Below the pieces are notes generated by a model that saw nothing but the letters and a program-made list of their open reading frames with translations, did not search any database and was not told the origin of the DNA. Position numbers and translations under genes: made by a program. Source: Bathymodiolus brooksi (Eukaryota; Mollusca; Bivalvia; Mytilida; Modiolidae). Taken from it: DNA of 64,000 nt. The stretch spans positions 57,052,369-57,116,368 of the forward strand of contig OY804588.1 of NCBI GenBank assembly GCA_963680875.1. The letters are read 5' to 3'. Positions 42,961-53,939 of the stretch are shown here, piece after piece. Position 1 is the first letter of the stretch, and each line of letters begins with the position of its first letter.

Positions 42961-44289
42961 CAGCGCCGTCTCAAAAGTATTCGCGAAAACAAGATGGCGG
43001 ACGTAAACGAGTTTGAGTTATTGCTCTTTGCACCATTAAAATACACTAGGTAAAAATGAAAAAGTTACCTTAATATTTTGTGAGGTAACCCTTCGACCGT
43101 ATAACTGCCAGAATCCTGCGTGGAATGGAGGTATACAAGTTCTGAATGTAATCCACAGTAAAGTTCATCCAAATATCCTGAATGGCAGTAAACAGTTCTT
43201 GAGGAGTATTTATGTTTCCTGCTGAATTTTGTAACGATCTCTTGATGCGAAGCCACAAATTTTCAATAATATTTAAGTCCGGAGACTGAGCTGGCCATGT
43301 CATGCCATGAATATCATTGTCTCGTTTGAATTCTTCAATTAAGCGGGCCCGATGGACAGGGGCATTGTCATCTTGGAAACGATAGGGTTTGTCGGCAAAA
43401 TGACGGGCTAAAACGGGCCAAAGATGATTATCAAGGATGTCACGATATTTCACAGCATTTATATTACCATCAACCTTACATAAAGTTCCCACACCATACC
43501 ATGTAATGCACCCCCAGATCATAACAGACACCTTCCTCTGATATGGCGGACACATGCACTCGGGGCGGTAAGCCTCATTCGAAGATCTCCACACGTACAC
43601 ACGGTTATTTTGTCCAATAACTATCTGCGATTCATCACTGAATATTACTTGATTCCAGTGTAAATTAACAGTCCATCTCCGTCGTTCCAGACACCAAGAA
43701 AGTCGTTTCTTTTTGTTGACCTCTCTGACCACCATTTTCTTACGAACAACACGTCTAAATATTTTGTTTTTGTGTAAATAACGCTGTATAGTCTTTGGGT
43801 GGACACGAACAACCCCTCCTTCATTGAAATCATTGGTAATTTCTCTTAAAACCTTGCCACGATTCTTTTTTACCGTCCTCAATAATCTAACCTCACCGCG
43901 TCGTGTCACTTTCCTTGGTCGTCCAACTCTGGGAATGTTTTCAACATTACCTGTGCTGTTGTACTTCTTCCAAATTGAACGAATTGTAGATTCAGGTATA
44001 TGCAACAATGCCCTTCCCGTTTCAAATCCACAACCAGTTGTTTCCGATCCTCACTCAATTCCTTTGACTTGCGACCCATCTTGAAAACACGTCTGTTTAT
44101 TTGTAAACACGTAGCAGACGACCTTAAAATTACGTCACATATTTGGGGAACGTTCAAAAGGGTAGCTCAAGACAGTTTAAAACTATGTAGTTCTTTTTAT
44201 TACAACGAAAAACATTGGTGACAATTTCAACTCGCACTACCGATCGCAGCCATTTTCTTATTTTCGCGAATACTTATGAGGCAGCACTG
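42961..44289 (-). mobile_element. Tc1/mariner-family DNA transposon, full length
   Basis: 1329 bp between TA target duplications (42959-42960 and 44290-44291). Ends are CAGCGCCGTCTCAAAAGTAT-TCGCGAAAA and, inverted, CAGTGCTGCCTCATAAGTAT-TCGCGAAAA, which match at most positions. The CAGTGC...AAGTATTCG start is typical of Tc1-like elements. It contains one transposase reading frame on minus, which is broken. Confidence 0.93.
43070..44079 (-). pseudogene. Tc1-like transposase, DD34E, frameshifted
   Basis: Starts MGRKSKELSEDRKQLVVDLK and changes frame after KREG, near 44010. It then continues LLHIPESTIRSIWKKYNSTG to a stop at 43070. The spacing across the break looks several residues short for the first helix-turn-helix, so I infer a small deletion there. 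After it come a GRPRKVT hook between the two DNA-binding domains, catalytic D in IFSDES, D in QDDNAPVH, and E in DLNIIENLW. 34 residues separate the last two, as in Tc1. The catalytic domain has no visible stop. Function: excision and insertion at TA. This copy cannot make a full protein unless frameshifted. Confidence 0.93.
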
Positions 44290-44390
44290 TAGCTATATAG
44301 TACTTCGACGACTCCCATCTACTTATATGTTTGAAGCTTCATAAAGTATGATATTGATATACTATTTTGGGAAGGGGTTTCAATATTTCC

Positions 44391-44445
44391 TCTAATAGGA
44401 GTGTTAGGGTGTTTAACGCCACTGGATATTTTAGTTATATCGTCA
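44391..44445 (-). mobile_element. SINE-A tail fragment
   Basis: GGAGTGTTAGGGTGTTTAAC and ATTTTAGTTATATCGTCAGT only. Confidence 0.6.
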
Positions 44446-46429
44446 GTCGGGAAGCCACGCACAGATTCCGTACCTCCAACAATGCAAAGTCAAATCCCGA
44501 AATCAAGGGACGTAACTCTATTTTTTTTAGACATGACGTTTTACAAGTGAGCGGCCATGCAATGTTTACGTCGTCACCCCATGTGTTTTTACTGAATATC
44601 TTCATAAATAAAACTGAAAGACGTATTCATTTTTATTGAATCCATTTTTTAAATAAAATTGTAACATGACTGACGCGTGAATACGTGTATTTATGATATC
44701 GTTTGCTTGAAATCAACGTTGGAACTCGGGATACCGCTGCTGATGAAATGTTGTAAAAAAAAATGGCGCTAAAAATAGACTCTTTAACTAAGTGGAACAA
44801 TTGCATCCCATTGGCTGTTTATTAATAAATTTGGTAAAAATAGCTAGAATCACGTATTAGAGTAAGGACTATTTGCATATTTCCCCATCATTCGTCACTA
44901 GAATTCCATATTTGGATGTAAACAAGAAGCACTATATTTCGAGATTCTAACCAAATATTTCTGGTTTTTTTCATAGATTGATCGATCTATTAGGATGAAA
45001 ATGTGACTGTTTCTGTTTAAACACGAAAGAACCACTTGACCAATCATAGTCACACATATATAGAGTCATTTTATTCCATTTTTAACAACAAATCTTTCAT
45101 TTTCGTTGACTCCTTCCATGGCATTTATGGACATGTCAAAATATTGACATAATTAATAAATACATTTTAGAAATAAAAAGGTCTGCATTATAATGTATGA
45201 TCTTGTCATGCAGAGAATGGTGAAAGATTATGTTAAATTCACTCTAGATTAACATGGCATAGCATAAGGCTACATATTTAGTACAGGTCAAGCATTTACA
45301 CCCCCCCCCCCCCCCTTTTTTTTCATTTTCAGTCTGTTTTCCTGAAATACTTATTGATGTGTGAACATGCTACTTTTCAGTGCCAATGGTATTGACAACC
45401 TCCAGTTTTAGTTAGTTTTAGATCATTGTAGGTAGATATATGTATATACAGACTGGACATGGGATGTTTATTTTTTTTAACAAGAGTCTGAAAATACCAA
45501 AGGGGCAAAGTTACAGATTCTATGAGTATAAATGCAAAGTTTCCTGTGATGTTTATTGGTTGAATATTTGAATAAATAAAAATAAGAATATATGATAAGT
45601 CTTATATATATATTCATACAGGTTTGAAAATCAATATATATATATATATATATGTTTTTTTCTTCTAAAATATCCATGAAGTAAAAAAAATGGACCAGCA
45701 TTCCAATTATTTTTAAAGTACATCATCAAACAAATGCCATGAGTTTTCAAGACACCTTGTGTCATAAATTATAATAAAGTCATTCAGAAAAGAACTTTCT
45801 GATTGTGTAATTTGTGTAATTTGTGAAACTTCATCTGAAACTCAAAAGGTTTATTTCTATTTCAATTGAAAACCAGGACTTGTCTTAAACATTTCAAGAA
45901 TGAATTAAATTTCTGTAAAGAATTTGGCTCAGAAGATAACTTATATTGTGGTACATATTGTTATAACAGTTGTAGCACATTTTCTAGGTCAGAAAGTGGA
46001 GCTGAAACAAGATCTCAAACTTTTCAATTTCATATAGATATATTGAACCAGAACCAAGTTGTTGAACAAGTTTCTACAGACATTTAGACCTGTATACACT
46101 CCAACATGTTGTTGAATTTGTTATTCATGCTTTTTTTTAGATGAAAAGGTACTTATGTTGCCTGTTGTTTATGAGAAATATAATTATCTTTTATCTATGA
46201 ATATTAATGCCGAAATTTATAAATTTTCTTTTACAGAAAAGAATTTTTCAAAATGTGCCCATTTATTAACTTTTTTCCAGTCATTGGAACAAATAAAATA
46301 ATTTTTTTAACTTCAATTTTAAACAATATTAACCAATACTTGGTTATTTTGCCAACAGAAAACATATTCATTCTATTCTAATCATTTAATTTACTTAGTG
46401 AAATTAGGAATTCTGGTTTGTCCTTTCAT
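44446..46429. other. Intergenic stretch, little recognised
   Basis: ATTTGCAT octamer at about 44871 and CCATTGGCTG at 44808 are promoter-like motifs without a gene. A 20-codon frame (MALKIDSLTKWNNCIPLAVY) begins at 44763. At 45866-46087 a 73-codon plus frame (NELNFCKEFGSEDNLYCGTY) is Cys- and Ser-rich and coding-like, but unrecognised and without clear splice sites. Poly-C/poly-T at 45301-45323 and (TA)n at 45633-45653. Confidence 0.4.
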
Positions 46430-46850
46430 GTGAATGCAAGTATTCTGTATGTGTCTTAAAATTATGTGAATGGTAGTCATTCAATATGCTCTTTTATGTG
46501 AATGCTAGTTATTCTGTATGTGTCTTTTATGTGAATGCTAGTCATTTTGTGTCTGTCTTTTATGTGAATGCTATAGTCATTCTGTTTGTGAATGTCATGG
46601 TGGAAAAATTATTGCAATCTAAGTATCCATATTTGTAAATGCTGATAATTTTGTGAATGTCTTGGAGAAAGAATTATTGCAAACTAAGTACCCATATTTG
46701 TAAATGCTGGTCATTTTGTGAATGTCCTGGAGAAAGAATTATTGCAACCTAAGTACTCATATTTGTAAATGCTGGTCATTTTGTGAATGTCAAGGGGAAA
46801 GAATTGTTACAACTTGACCACCCATATATGTTATAAAAGCTAGTTTGTAG
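46430..46850. repeat. Two short tandem arrays: about 34 bp x 4, then 65 bp x 4
   Basis: TTATGTGAATGCTAGTCATT-type units at 46430-46580 pass into 65-bp units (GGTCATTTTGTGAATGTCCT, GGAGAAAGAATTATTGCAA, CCATATTTGTAAATGCT) up to 46850. Confidence 0.85.
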
Positions 46851-47461
46851 TTGTGTCAAACACATGAATATTCCAAATACATTGATATTTACATTGTGAG
46901 ATAAACATGAAACTTGGTAGCTTTCATTCAGATAATAAAATTTCCTAATTTCAAGAAAGATATTTGCTTACACTGATTTTTTTTTTAATTTGCCTTGATA
47001 TAATAGGAAGGGTTAAGATATCTGAATACAATTTTTTATGCCCCTTTTTGTCTCAAGGTTACACTTTTTTTTAGATTTTTTTAACATGTTTTTTTTTTTA
47101 TAATATTTTCATATTTTTTCAATTCGCTTAATTTTTATTTACATGCCTTTATTTTTTCCACACATTTATTTCTTTCTATTTATCTTGTACCTGTTGTATT
47201 GAAATTAAAATAAATTGAAATTATTAATTGTTGTACATTCCCTGTGCAAGTCTAGTATCATAGATGATTTTTTTTTAAATTTAAAGTGATAATAAATAGT
47301 AATTCCCCAGTCTAAATTACAAAATGCACAATGTCTAAAACAATATTGCAATACAAATAATTCAATTAAACTGAAAAATACGGTATTAATACAAGAAAAT
47401 TAAAAAAAGACATAGACACCCCTTTCCCAAATGAAATATACTCTTTCGGATGTACGCTTAG
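46851..47461. other. AT-rich intergenic stretch
   Basis: Poly-T and A/T-rich sequence. Nothing is supported. Confidence 0.5.
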
Positions 47462-47632
47462 GTGTCGTTTATTGTTGATGTTAAGAAACACCACCGATGT
47501 GTTCCGAAAGACAATGAATTTCGATGTTTGGCAAATCGTCGATCCGACCAAGGTGGGTGTAGGGCTAAGTGGAACAATTGCATCCCACAAGACATTAACA
47601 CTAGTTGTCGGTATGACAATGATCCTAGATGA
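47462..47632 (+). CDS. Possible exon, Cys-rich, unrecognised
   Basis: A plus frame follows a possible acceptor (ACGCTTAG) and runs 56 codons to TGA. It reads HHRCVPKDNEFRCLANRRSD, then QGGCRAKWNNCIPQD, with five cysteines spaced 8, 10, 6 and 8. The other plus frame (68 codons) and a minus frame (100 codons) over the same DNA are also open, so the true frame is uncertain. A possible donor (CCAAG then GTGGGT) lies inside. GC is higher than in the surroundings. Could be a decayed exon. Confidence 0.25.
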   Translation: MSFIVDVKKHHRCVPKDNEFRCLANRRSDQGGCRAKWNNCIPQDINTSCRYDNDPR

Positions 47633-47979
47633 TTTCCTCAGGCAATGTATGTTACAGAAAGCCATCATATTGTTTTAATTAAATTTTCTCTTTTAAATAG
47701 AACCACCTTGACATTTGTTTTGAAATTGAGTCCACTTCAATTAGCAAAATTCGATGTTTGTACACAATATAAATAAAAACTGAAGTGATACAATAAATTT
47801 CTATTTATCCATAGACATCTTCCGTATATTTTAATTGATTTCAAGCATAAATCTTTATTGTAAACCGACGTATTTTAAGCGAAGGGTTGAACGTCATTTT
47901 TCATCAAAAATGAAGCGAAAGTCACGTGACTGGGACTTGACTTTGGAGCTCTCCTGTCACGCTGGCTGTCCTACTGCGT

Positions 47980-48136
47980 GGCGGTTATTTTTATTGATGG
48001 ATAAAACCGGAGTATCCGGATGAAGCCACCGACAAACTTTATAACATAATATTGTATCAAGTACACCTCGCCATGAACTCACAACGTTAGCGGTTATAAG
48101 GTAGTTGTAAATCCATTTACCATACGACCACGACGA
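47980..48136 (-). mobile_element. SINE-A copy with deletions
   Basis: GGATAAAACCGGAGTATCCG, CACCGACAAACTTTATAACA, GTACACCTCGCCATGAACTC and AGTTGTAAATCCATTTACCA. The tail and the B-box core are missing. Confidence 0.8.
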
Positions 48137-49030
48137 TATAGCTGGGTCTTCAGCACGCCCATGCGCGTGTTGTTCGCCGCAGCAGATCTTTACGCATACT
48201 TATCGTTAATCTACTTCTACTTCTACCAAATGATGATCTACTTCAACAGTTTGAAGATTATGTCATTGAATTGCGATGCGAAAAATGAAGAAGAAAAGGA
48301 AAAAAAATACAATAAGAAATAAGTTTAAAAATATGTACAAGCAGGGAGTGAATTTAAGGATGAGATGTGGTAATGGCAGTCCCGAGTCACTCGGCACTGC
48401 TGTCTGAGGTAGACGGTTCCAGTCTACAGTGGTTCGAGGGGGAAATGAAGCCTTTCACTGTTGTGTTCTACATAGTGGAACCTGATATGATCGAGAGTGC
48501 ATGGTAACGAACTGAACGAGAGTAATGTTTTAATTTGTAGCATTTTTTAACGTGGCGGCTTTTGTGTCACCCATGCCCTGTAAAAGTTAACATAATGTTT
48601 AGTTATCTGTCAAATGGAAATGTTTATCGAACAAAACAAAAAAGTGCATGTATGTGATGTGGCTCTGTGCATGTGATTTTCTGAACAGGGCTCGGCTGCT
48701 ATCGCAAAAGCTAACCAAGCAAGGATACATTGCTCCTAGGTTGAAGTCATCATGTTGGTGCAACACTGACAGTTAAATTACGGTCACCATCACGAACTGC
48801 TTGACCGTTACAAAATATCCATTCTCCAATGGCAATGGATCTTTCCCCTTTTTAAAAATAGATCTATTGTTTCCTCTATCACCGACAGGACTTTTACCGG
48901 ACTATGTGTAACACGACAGATGTCTTATGTATTACACGAACTGCTTATCCTTCGCGAGTACCATGATTCATCCCCGTTTTTGTTTTCTTGGTGGCGCATT
49001 TTTTTGGTTTTCAGTGTTGTGCTTTTCGTT
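48137..49030 (+). other. Possible second retroelement 3' region leading into the 38-bp array
   Basis: GTAACACGACAGATGTC, GAACTGCTTATCCTTCGC and TGATTCATCCCCG (48908-48977) correspond in order to AACACGACGGGTGCC, GAACTGCCTAT and GAATTCATCCCCG of the reverse-transcriptase relic at 52231-52600. A 25-bp near-palindrome GCAGTCCCGAGTCACTCGGC is at 48376. Upstream of 48800 nothing is recognised. Confidence 0.4.
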
Positions 49031-51319
49031 TTGATTGTCTTCGTTCTGTGTCTTGTTGCCTGTATCTCTGGGTTGTCTTCGTTCTGTGTCTTGTTGCCTG
49101 TATCTCTGGATTGTCTTCGTTCTGTGTCTTGTTGCCTCTATCTCTGGATTGTCTTCGTTCTGTGTCTTGTTGCCTGTATCTCTGGATTGTCTTCGTTCTG
49201 TGTCTTGTTGCCTCTATCTTTGGATTGTCTTCGTTCTGTGTCTTTTTGCCTCTATCTCTGGATTGTCTTCGTTCTGTGTCTTGTTGCCTGTATCTCTGGA
49301 TTGTCTTCGTTCTGTGTCTTTTTGCCTGTATCTCTGGATTGTCTTCGTTCTGTGTCTTGTTGCCTGTATCTTTGGATTGTCTTCGTTCTGTGTCTTTTTG
49401 CCTCTATCTCTGGATTGTCTTCGTTCTGTGTCTTTTTGCCTGTATCTCTGGATTGTCTTCGTTCTGTGTCTTGTTGCCTCTATCTCTGGATTGTCTTCGT
49501 TCTGTGTCTTTTTGCCTCTATCTCTGGATTGTCTTCGTTCTGTGTCTTTTTGCCTCTATCTTTGGATTGTCTTCGTTCTGTGTCTTTTTGCCTCTATCTC
49601 TGGATTGTCTTCGTTCTGTGTCTTGTTGCCTCTATCTTTGGATTGTCTTCGTTCTGTGTCTTGTTGCCTCTATCTCTGGATTGTCTTCGTTCTGTGTCTT
49701 GTTGCCTGTATCTCTGGATTGTCTTCGTTCTGTGTCTTGTTGCCTGTATCTTTGGATTGTCTTCGTTCTGTGTCTTGTTGCCTGTATCTCTGGATTGTCT
49801 TCGTTCTGTGTCTTGTTGCCTGTATCTCTGGATTGTCTTCGTTCTGTGTCTTGTTGCCTCTATCTCTGGATTGTCTTCGTTCTGTGTCTTGTTGCCTGTA
49901 TCTCTGGATTGTCTTCATTCTGTGTCTTGTTGCCTGTATCTCTGGATTGTCTTCGTTCTGTGTCTTTTTGCCTGTATCTTTGGATTGTCTTCGTTCTGTG
50001 TCTTGTTGCCTGTATCTTTGGATTGTCTTCGTTCTGTGTCTTTTTGCCTCTATCTCTGGATTGTCTTCGTTCTGTGTCTTTTTGCCTCTATCTCTGGATT
50101 GTCTTCGTTCTGTGTCTTGTTGCCTGTATCTCTGGATTGTCTTCGTTCTGTGTCTTGTTGCCTCTATCTTTGGATTGTCTTCGTTCTGTGTCTTGTTGCC
50201 TGTATCTCTGGATTGTCTTCGTTCTGTGTCTTGTTGCCTGTATCTTTGGATTGTCTTCGTTCTGTGTCTTTTTGCCTCTATCTCTGGATTGTCTTCGTTC
50301 TGTGTCTTGTTGCCTGTATCTCTGGATTGTCTTCGTTCTGTGTCTTGTTGCCTGTATCTCTGGATTGTCTTCGTTCTGTGTCTTGTTGCCTGTATCTTTG
50401 GATTGTCTTCGTTCTGTGTCTTTTTGCCTCTATCTCTGGATTGTCTTCGTTCTGTGTCTTTTTGCCTCTATCTCTGGATTGTCTTCGTTCTGTGTCTTTT
50501 TGCCTCTATCTCTGGATTGTCTTCGTTCTGTGTCTTGTTGCCTCTATCTCTGGATTGTCTTCGTTCTGTGTCTTGTTGCCTCTATCTCTGGATTGTCTTC
50601 GTTCTGTGTCTTTTTGCCTCTATCTCTGGATTGTCTTCGTTCTGTGTCTTGTTGCCTGTATCTCTGGATTGTCTTCGTTCTGTGTCTTGTTGCCTCTATC
50701 TTTGGATTGTCTTCGTTCTGTGTCTTGTTGCCTGTATCTCTGGATTGTCTTCGTTCTGTGTCTTGTTGCCTGTATCTCTGGATTGTCTTCGTTCTGTGTC
50801 TTGTTGCCTGTATCTCTGGATTGTCTTCGTTCTGTGTCTTGTTGCCTGTATCTTTGGATTGTCTTCGTTCTGTGTCTTTTTGCCTCTATCTCTGGATTGT
50901 CTTCGTTCTGTGTCTTGTTGCCTGTATCTCTGGATTGTCTTCGTTTTGTGTCTTGTTGCCTCTATCTCTGGATTGTCTTCGTTCTGTGTCTTGTTGCCTG
51001 TATCTCTGGATTGTCTTCGTTCTGTGTCTTGTTGCCTGTATCTTTGGATTGTCTTCGTTCTGTGTCTTTTTGCCTCTACCTCTGGATTGTCTTCGTTCTG
51101 TGTCTTGTTGCCTGTATCTTTGGATTGTCTTCGTTCTGTGTCTTTTTGCCTGTATCTCTGGATTGTCTTCGTTCTGTGTCTTGTTGCCTGTATCTTTGGA
51201 TTGTCTTCGTTCTGTGTCTTTTTGCCTCTATCTCTGGGTTGTCTTCGTTCTGTGTCTTTTTGCCTGTATCTCTGGATTGTCTTCGTTCTGTGTCTTTTTG
51301 CCTGTATCTCTGGATTGTC
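49031..51319. repeat. 38-bp tandem array (TR7)
   Basis: About 60 copies of TCTTCGTTCTGTGTCTTGTT followed by GCCTGTATCTCTGGATTG. Units vary at three sites: CTTGTT/CTTTTT, CTGTATC/CTCTATC, CTCTGG/CTTTGG. The unit has no stop in any plus frame, so all three plus frames stay open for more than 800 codons. Because 38 is not a multiple of 3, each frame cycles through the same 38-residue hydrophobic, Cys-rich peptide. I do not call it a gene. Confidence 0.95.
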
Positions 51320-52271
51320 CTTCTGTTTTCTCTTGCACTTACTTAGTATACCGGTATATGCGTGCATTATTGTATCGTCTCGAAGACTGCACATATGTCT
51401 TTGTTTAAATATAGTGGTATGCGTCTTTATATTTTCTCCTCATCGTAACCATGCTCTAAATATTCAAGTCAACGCGTAGACTAAATCCCCATAGTTTTGA
51501 GTATATAATTATCACGGAGTTGTCCAGATAAAGCTTGGATTAAAACTCCCATGTTGGAGAATACATGTTTATGTCAAATAGCTGTATAGATAAAGCTTAT
51601 TCGTACGAGGCATGCCTCATAAAGGGCTTCTCAAGAAAAGCGAAAAGAAGCTGGCCCGATCCTTTAACTTCACGTTCCGCTATATAGATGATGACCATTC
51701 ACCATAAATTAATTCTAGGTTTGGTAATTTCGTTGATCGCATCTATTGAGCTTGAAATAAAAGTTACCACATATACAGATAGATCTGCTTCATACCTTGA
51801 CCTACTCCTCGAAATTGACAGTGATGGGCGGTTAAGAATACTGTTAAGAACGACACTTTACGACAAAAGAGATGATTTCAATTTTCCCCTTGTGAACTTT
51901 CCATATATATGAAGCAACATTCCAGCAGCACCTGCATATGGAGTATACTAGTATATGATTCAGTCGATAAAATATTCCAGAACTTGTGCCGAGTTCCTAT
52001 AAGGATTTCCTTGATAGAGGTTTGCTGCTAACAAGGAAGCTACTGAACCAAGGGTTCATCTTGGTTAAGTTAAAGTCATCACTTCGAAAGTTTTACTGTC
52101 TCCACGATGACTTGGTTGACCGTTATGGAATATATGTGTCACAAATGACCACGGATATGTTCTACTTGTCGTAAACACTTCCCGGTCCTTTCCTCATTCG
52201 TGACTTATCACCGGGTTTGTAACTAGAATAACACGACGGGTGCCACTAGTGGAGCAGGAACTGCCTATGTA

Positions 52272-52568
52272 AGACATAATAGTGTCCTATGTTGAAGTGT
52301 CCTCCCGGACAATATTTTATAGAGATTGCGATATGAAATAGTGTCCGGTGCTATGGAATTATGTCCTAGTATAGGGTTAGTAGGGTTAGTGTTAGGGTTA
52401 GTGTTAGGGTTGGGGTTAGGGTAACACATAATAGTTTCCTATGTTGAAGTGTCCCTCCGGACAATATTTTATAGATTGCGATATGAAAGTGTCTGCTGGA
52501 CACTATAACATATGTAAAAGTGTCCGGCGGACACTTTGAACTAGAGAACACAATTAAATGCTACACCT
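52272..52568. mobile_element. Insertion in the retroelement: two direct repeats around telomere-like DNA
   Basis: Interrupts the retroelement frame between GGAACTGCCTAT and TCCGGAGCACCCGAATTC. Contains two copies of a 70-bp segment (ACATAATAGTGTCCTATGTT, GGACAATATTTTATAG) at 52275 and 52427, and a palindrome GTGTCCGGCGGACAC at 52520. The exact borders are uncertain. Confidence 0.65.
52373..52422 (+). repeat. Short interstitial telomere-like tract
   Basis: AGGGTTAGTAGGGTTAGTGT and onward to GGGGTTAGGG: six or seven degenerate GGGTTA units. Animal telomeres, including those of molluscs, are TTAGGG repeats. About 50 bp only, and internal. Confidence 0.8.
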
Positions 52569-52827
52569 ACACTTCCGGAGCACCCGAATTCATCCCCGAT
52601 TTGTAGTGGGGTTCGTGTTACTCGATCTTTAGTTTTATGTGTATGTTTTGTAGATCGTTGTTTGTCCTTTTGTACTTTTTCTTATGACCATTGTGTTGTC
52701 TTGTTCTTCTTCGATATACGGATTTTGATTACCCCTTTGGTATCCTCAAACTCTTCTTAGATCAGTACTTCAAGTGTAGAACATACATGTTATGGATTAA
52801 AACTCTAAGGGATTGGATTATTGGGAG

Positions 52828-53085
52828 TAGGGTTATTGTGTTTAACGCCACTTTCAACAATATTTCAGTTACTAGTATATCGTGGAGTCAGTTTTATTGG
52901 TGGAAGAAACCAGAATACCAGGAGAAAACAACTGACCTGTCGCAAGTCAATGACAAACTTTTATCACACAAATGTTGCATCCAGTACACCTCGCCATGAG
53001 CGGGATTCAAACTCGCATTGTTAGTGGTGATAGACACCGATTGCATAGGTAGTGGTAAATCCAACTACCATTCGATCACCACCAC
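52828..53085 (-). mobile_element. SINE-A copy, nearly full length
   Basis: Tail TTTAACGCCACTTTCAACAA, GTGGAAGAAACCAGAATACC, AAACTTTTATCACACAAATG, B-box complement GGGATTCAAACTC, head AGTGGTAAATCCAACTACCA. Confidence 0.88.
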
Positions 53086-53221
53086 AGCTTTTTGTAAGGG
53101 AACAAGTGGCTATTAATTTTCCTATAGTGTCATAATCAATACTTTGAAAGAAATTAAGTCCTGTGTTGGCAGCCATTTTGGATTTCAGATCCAGCTTTGG
53201 AAGGGACCATTCAATAAGTGA

Positions 53222-53575
53222 TTGAGCGAATGTTGTTTAAAGCCAACTCAGCAATTTTTCAGTTATATCATGGCGAGAACAAGTTAATTTTTAATGAGAT
53301 GACGATGAGGTCCACTTTGTACTACACCAACACACTTAGTTGGATTTTTATAGTGCTGGCTCACTGAAACAACAGTGACACATTATCCCGATTCTTAGCC
53401 AACCAGTCTTTGCTCCTCTTTCTCCTTAATGCTGTGTGCTTAATGGAGAAGCAACAAATACCAATTTTATAGTCTTTGGTTTGACCCGATCGGGGCTTGA
53501 AACCACAATCTACCGCACTCGAGGTGATCATGCTATTAAACCATCAATGCGGTTTACCATCCAATACCCATTGTG
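53222..53575 (-). mobile_element. SINE-C copy, full length
   Basis: On minus, the head has A-box TGGTTTAATAG and B-box GGTTTCAAGCC, followed by CGATCGGGTCAAACCAAAG and the SINE-C body (CACTATAAAAATCCAACTAA). Its tail (TATAACTGAAAAATTGCTGA, GGCTTTAAAC) resembles the SINE-A/B tail. Confidence 0.88.
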
Positions 53576-53939
53576 CCAAAATTAGATCAAAGTGCTGAAA
53601 GCACTGATGGAAATGTTGCTTTCTGGGTTTTTTATTGTGTGTAACAATATTTCATTTGTTTTACAATAACTGTTAAGCATTTGAAGCAACTATAACAGTT
53701 ATTGAAGAATCACTCTAAACAAATTGATGTTTTATGTTCAATAGTATTTGAATTTTTTCGCAGATCACATAAATAAATTCCAACATTAATCCTGTACCAG
53801 GCTTCATTGTGTTGAATTTGGAAAGAATTGGTCAACTAGAACAAACATTATAATTTGGTAACAATTTGTATACAGATGACAACAACAGCAAAACTTACCA
53901 CAGCATCATACAATAAAATAACTGCAACAGTTGAATAAT

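Larger units (their letters stand above)
51602..52640 (+). pseudogene. Reverse-transcriptase retroelement relic (C-terminal part)
   Basis: Coding-like sequence in several frames: SYEACLIKG; then KKLARSFNFTFRYIDD, with the YxDD catalytic motif; then IELEIKVTTYTDRSASYLDL and LYDKRDDFNFPLVNFP. After a gap come FLDRGLLLTRKLLNQGF and KLKSSLRKF, then KHFPVLSSF and TTGATSGAGTAY. The last piece, SGAPEFIP with a stop, lies after a 0.3-kb insertion. The set is typical of a reverse-transcriptase protein widespread in mollusc and cnidarian genomes (from memory; possibly Penelope-like). At least three frame changes, so not functional. Confidence 0.75.

Noticed and set aside
43906..44157. Separate small protein upstream of the transposase frame
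   Set aside because: Its second half (MGRKSKELSEDRKQL) is the transposase N terminus before the frameshift; the upstream part is element DNA.
48920..51479. Three overlapping plus-strand reading frames of more than 800 codons
   Set aside because: They are produced by a stop-free 38-bp tandem unit read in three phases. No start context, domain or splice structure supports a gene.
52373..52422. True chromosome end
   Set aside because: Only six or seven degenerate GGGTTA units, with a retroelement on both sides.
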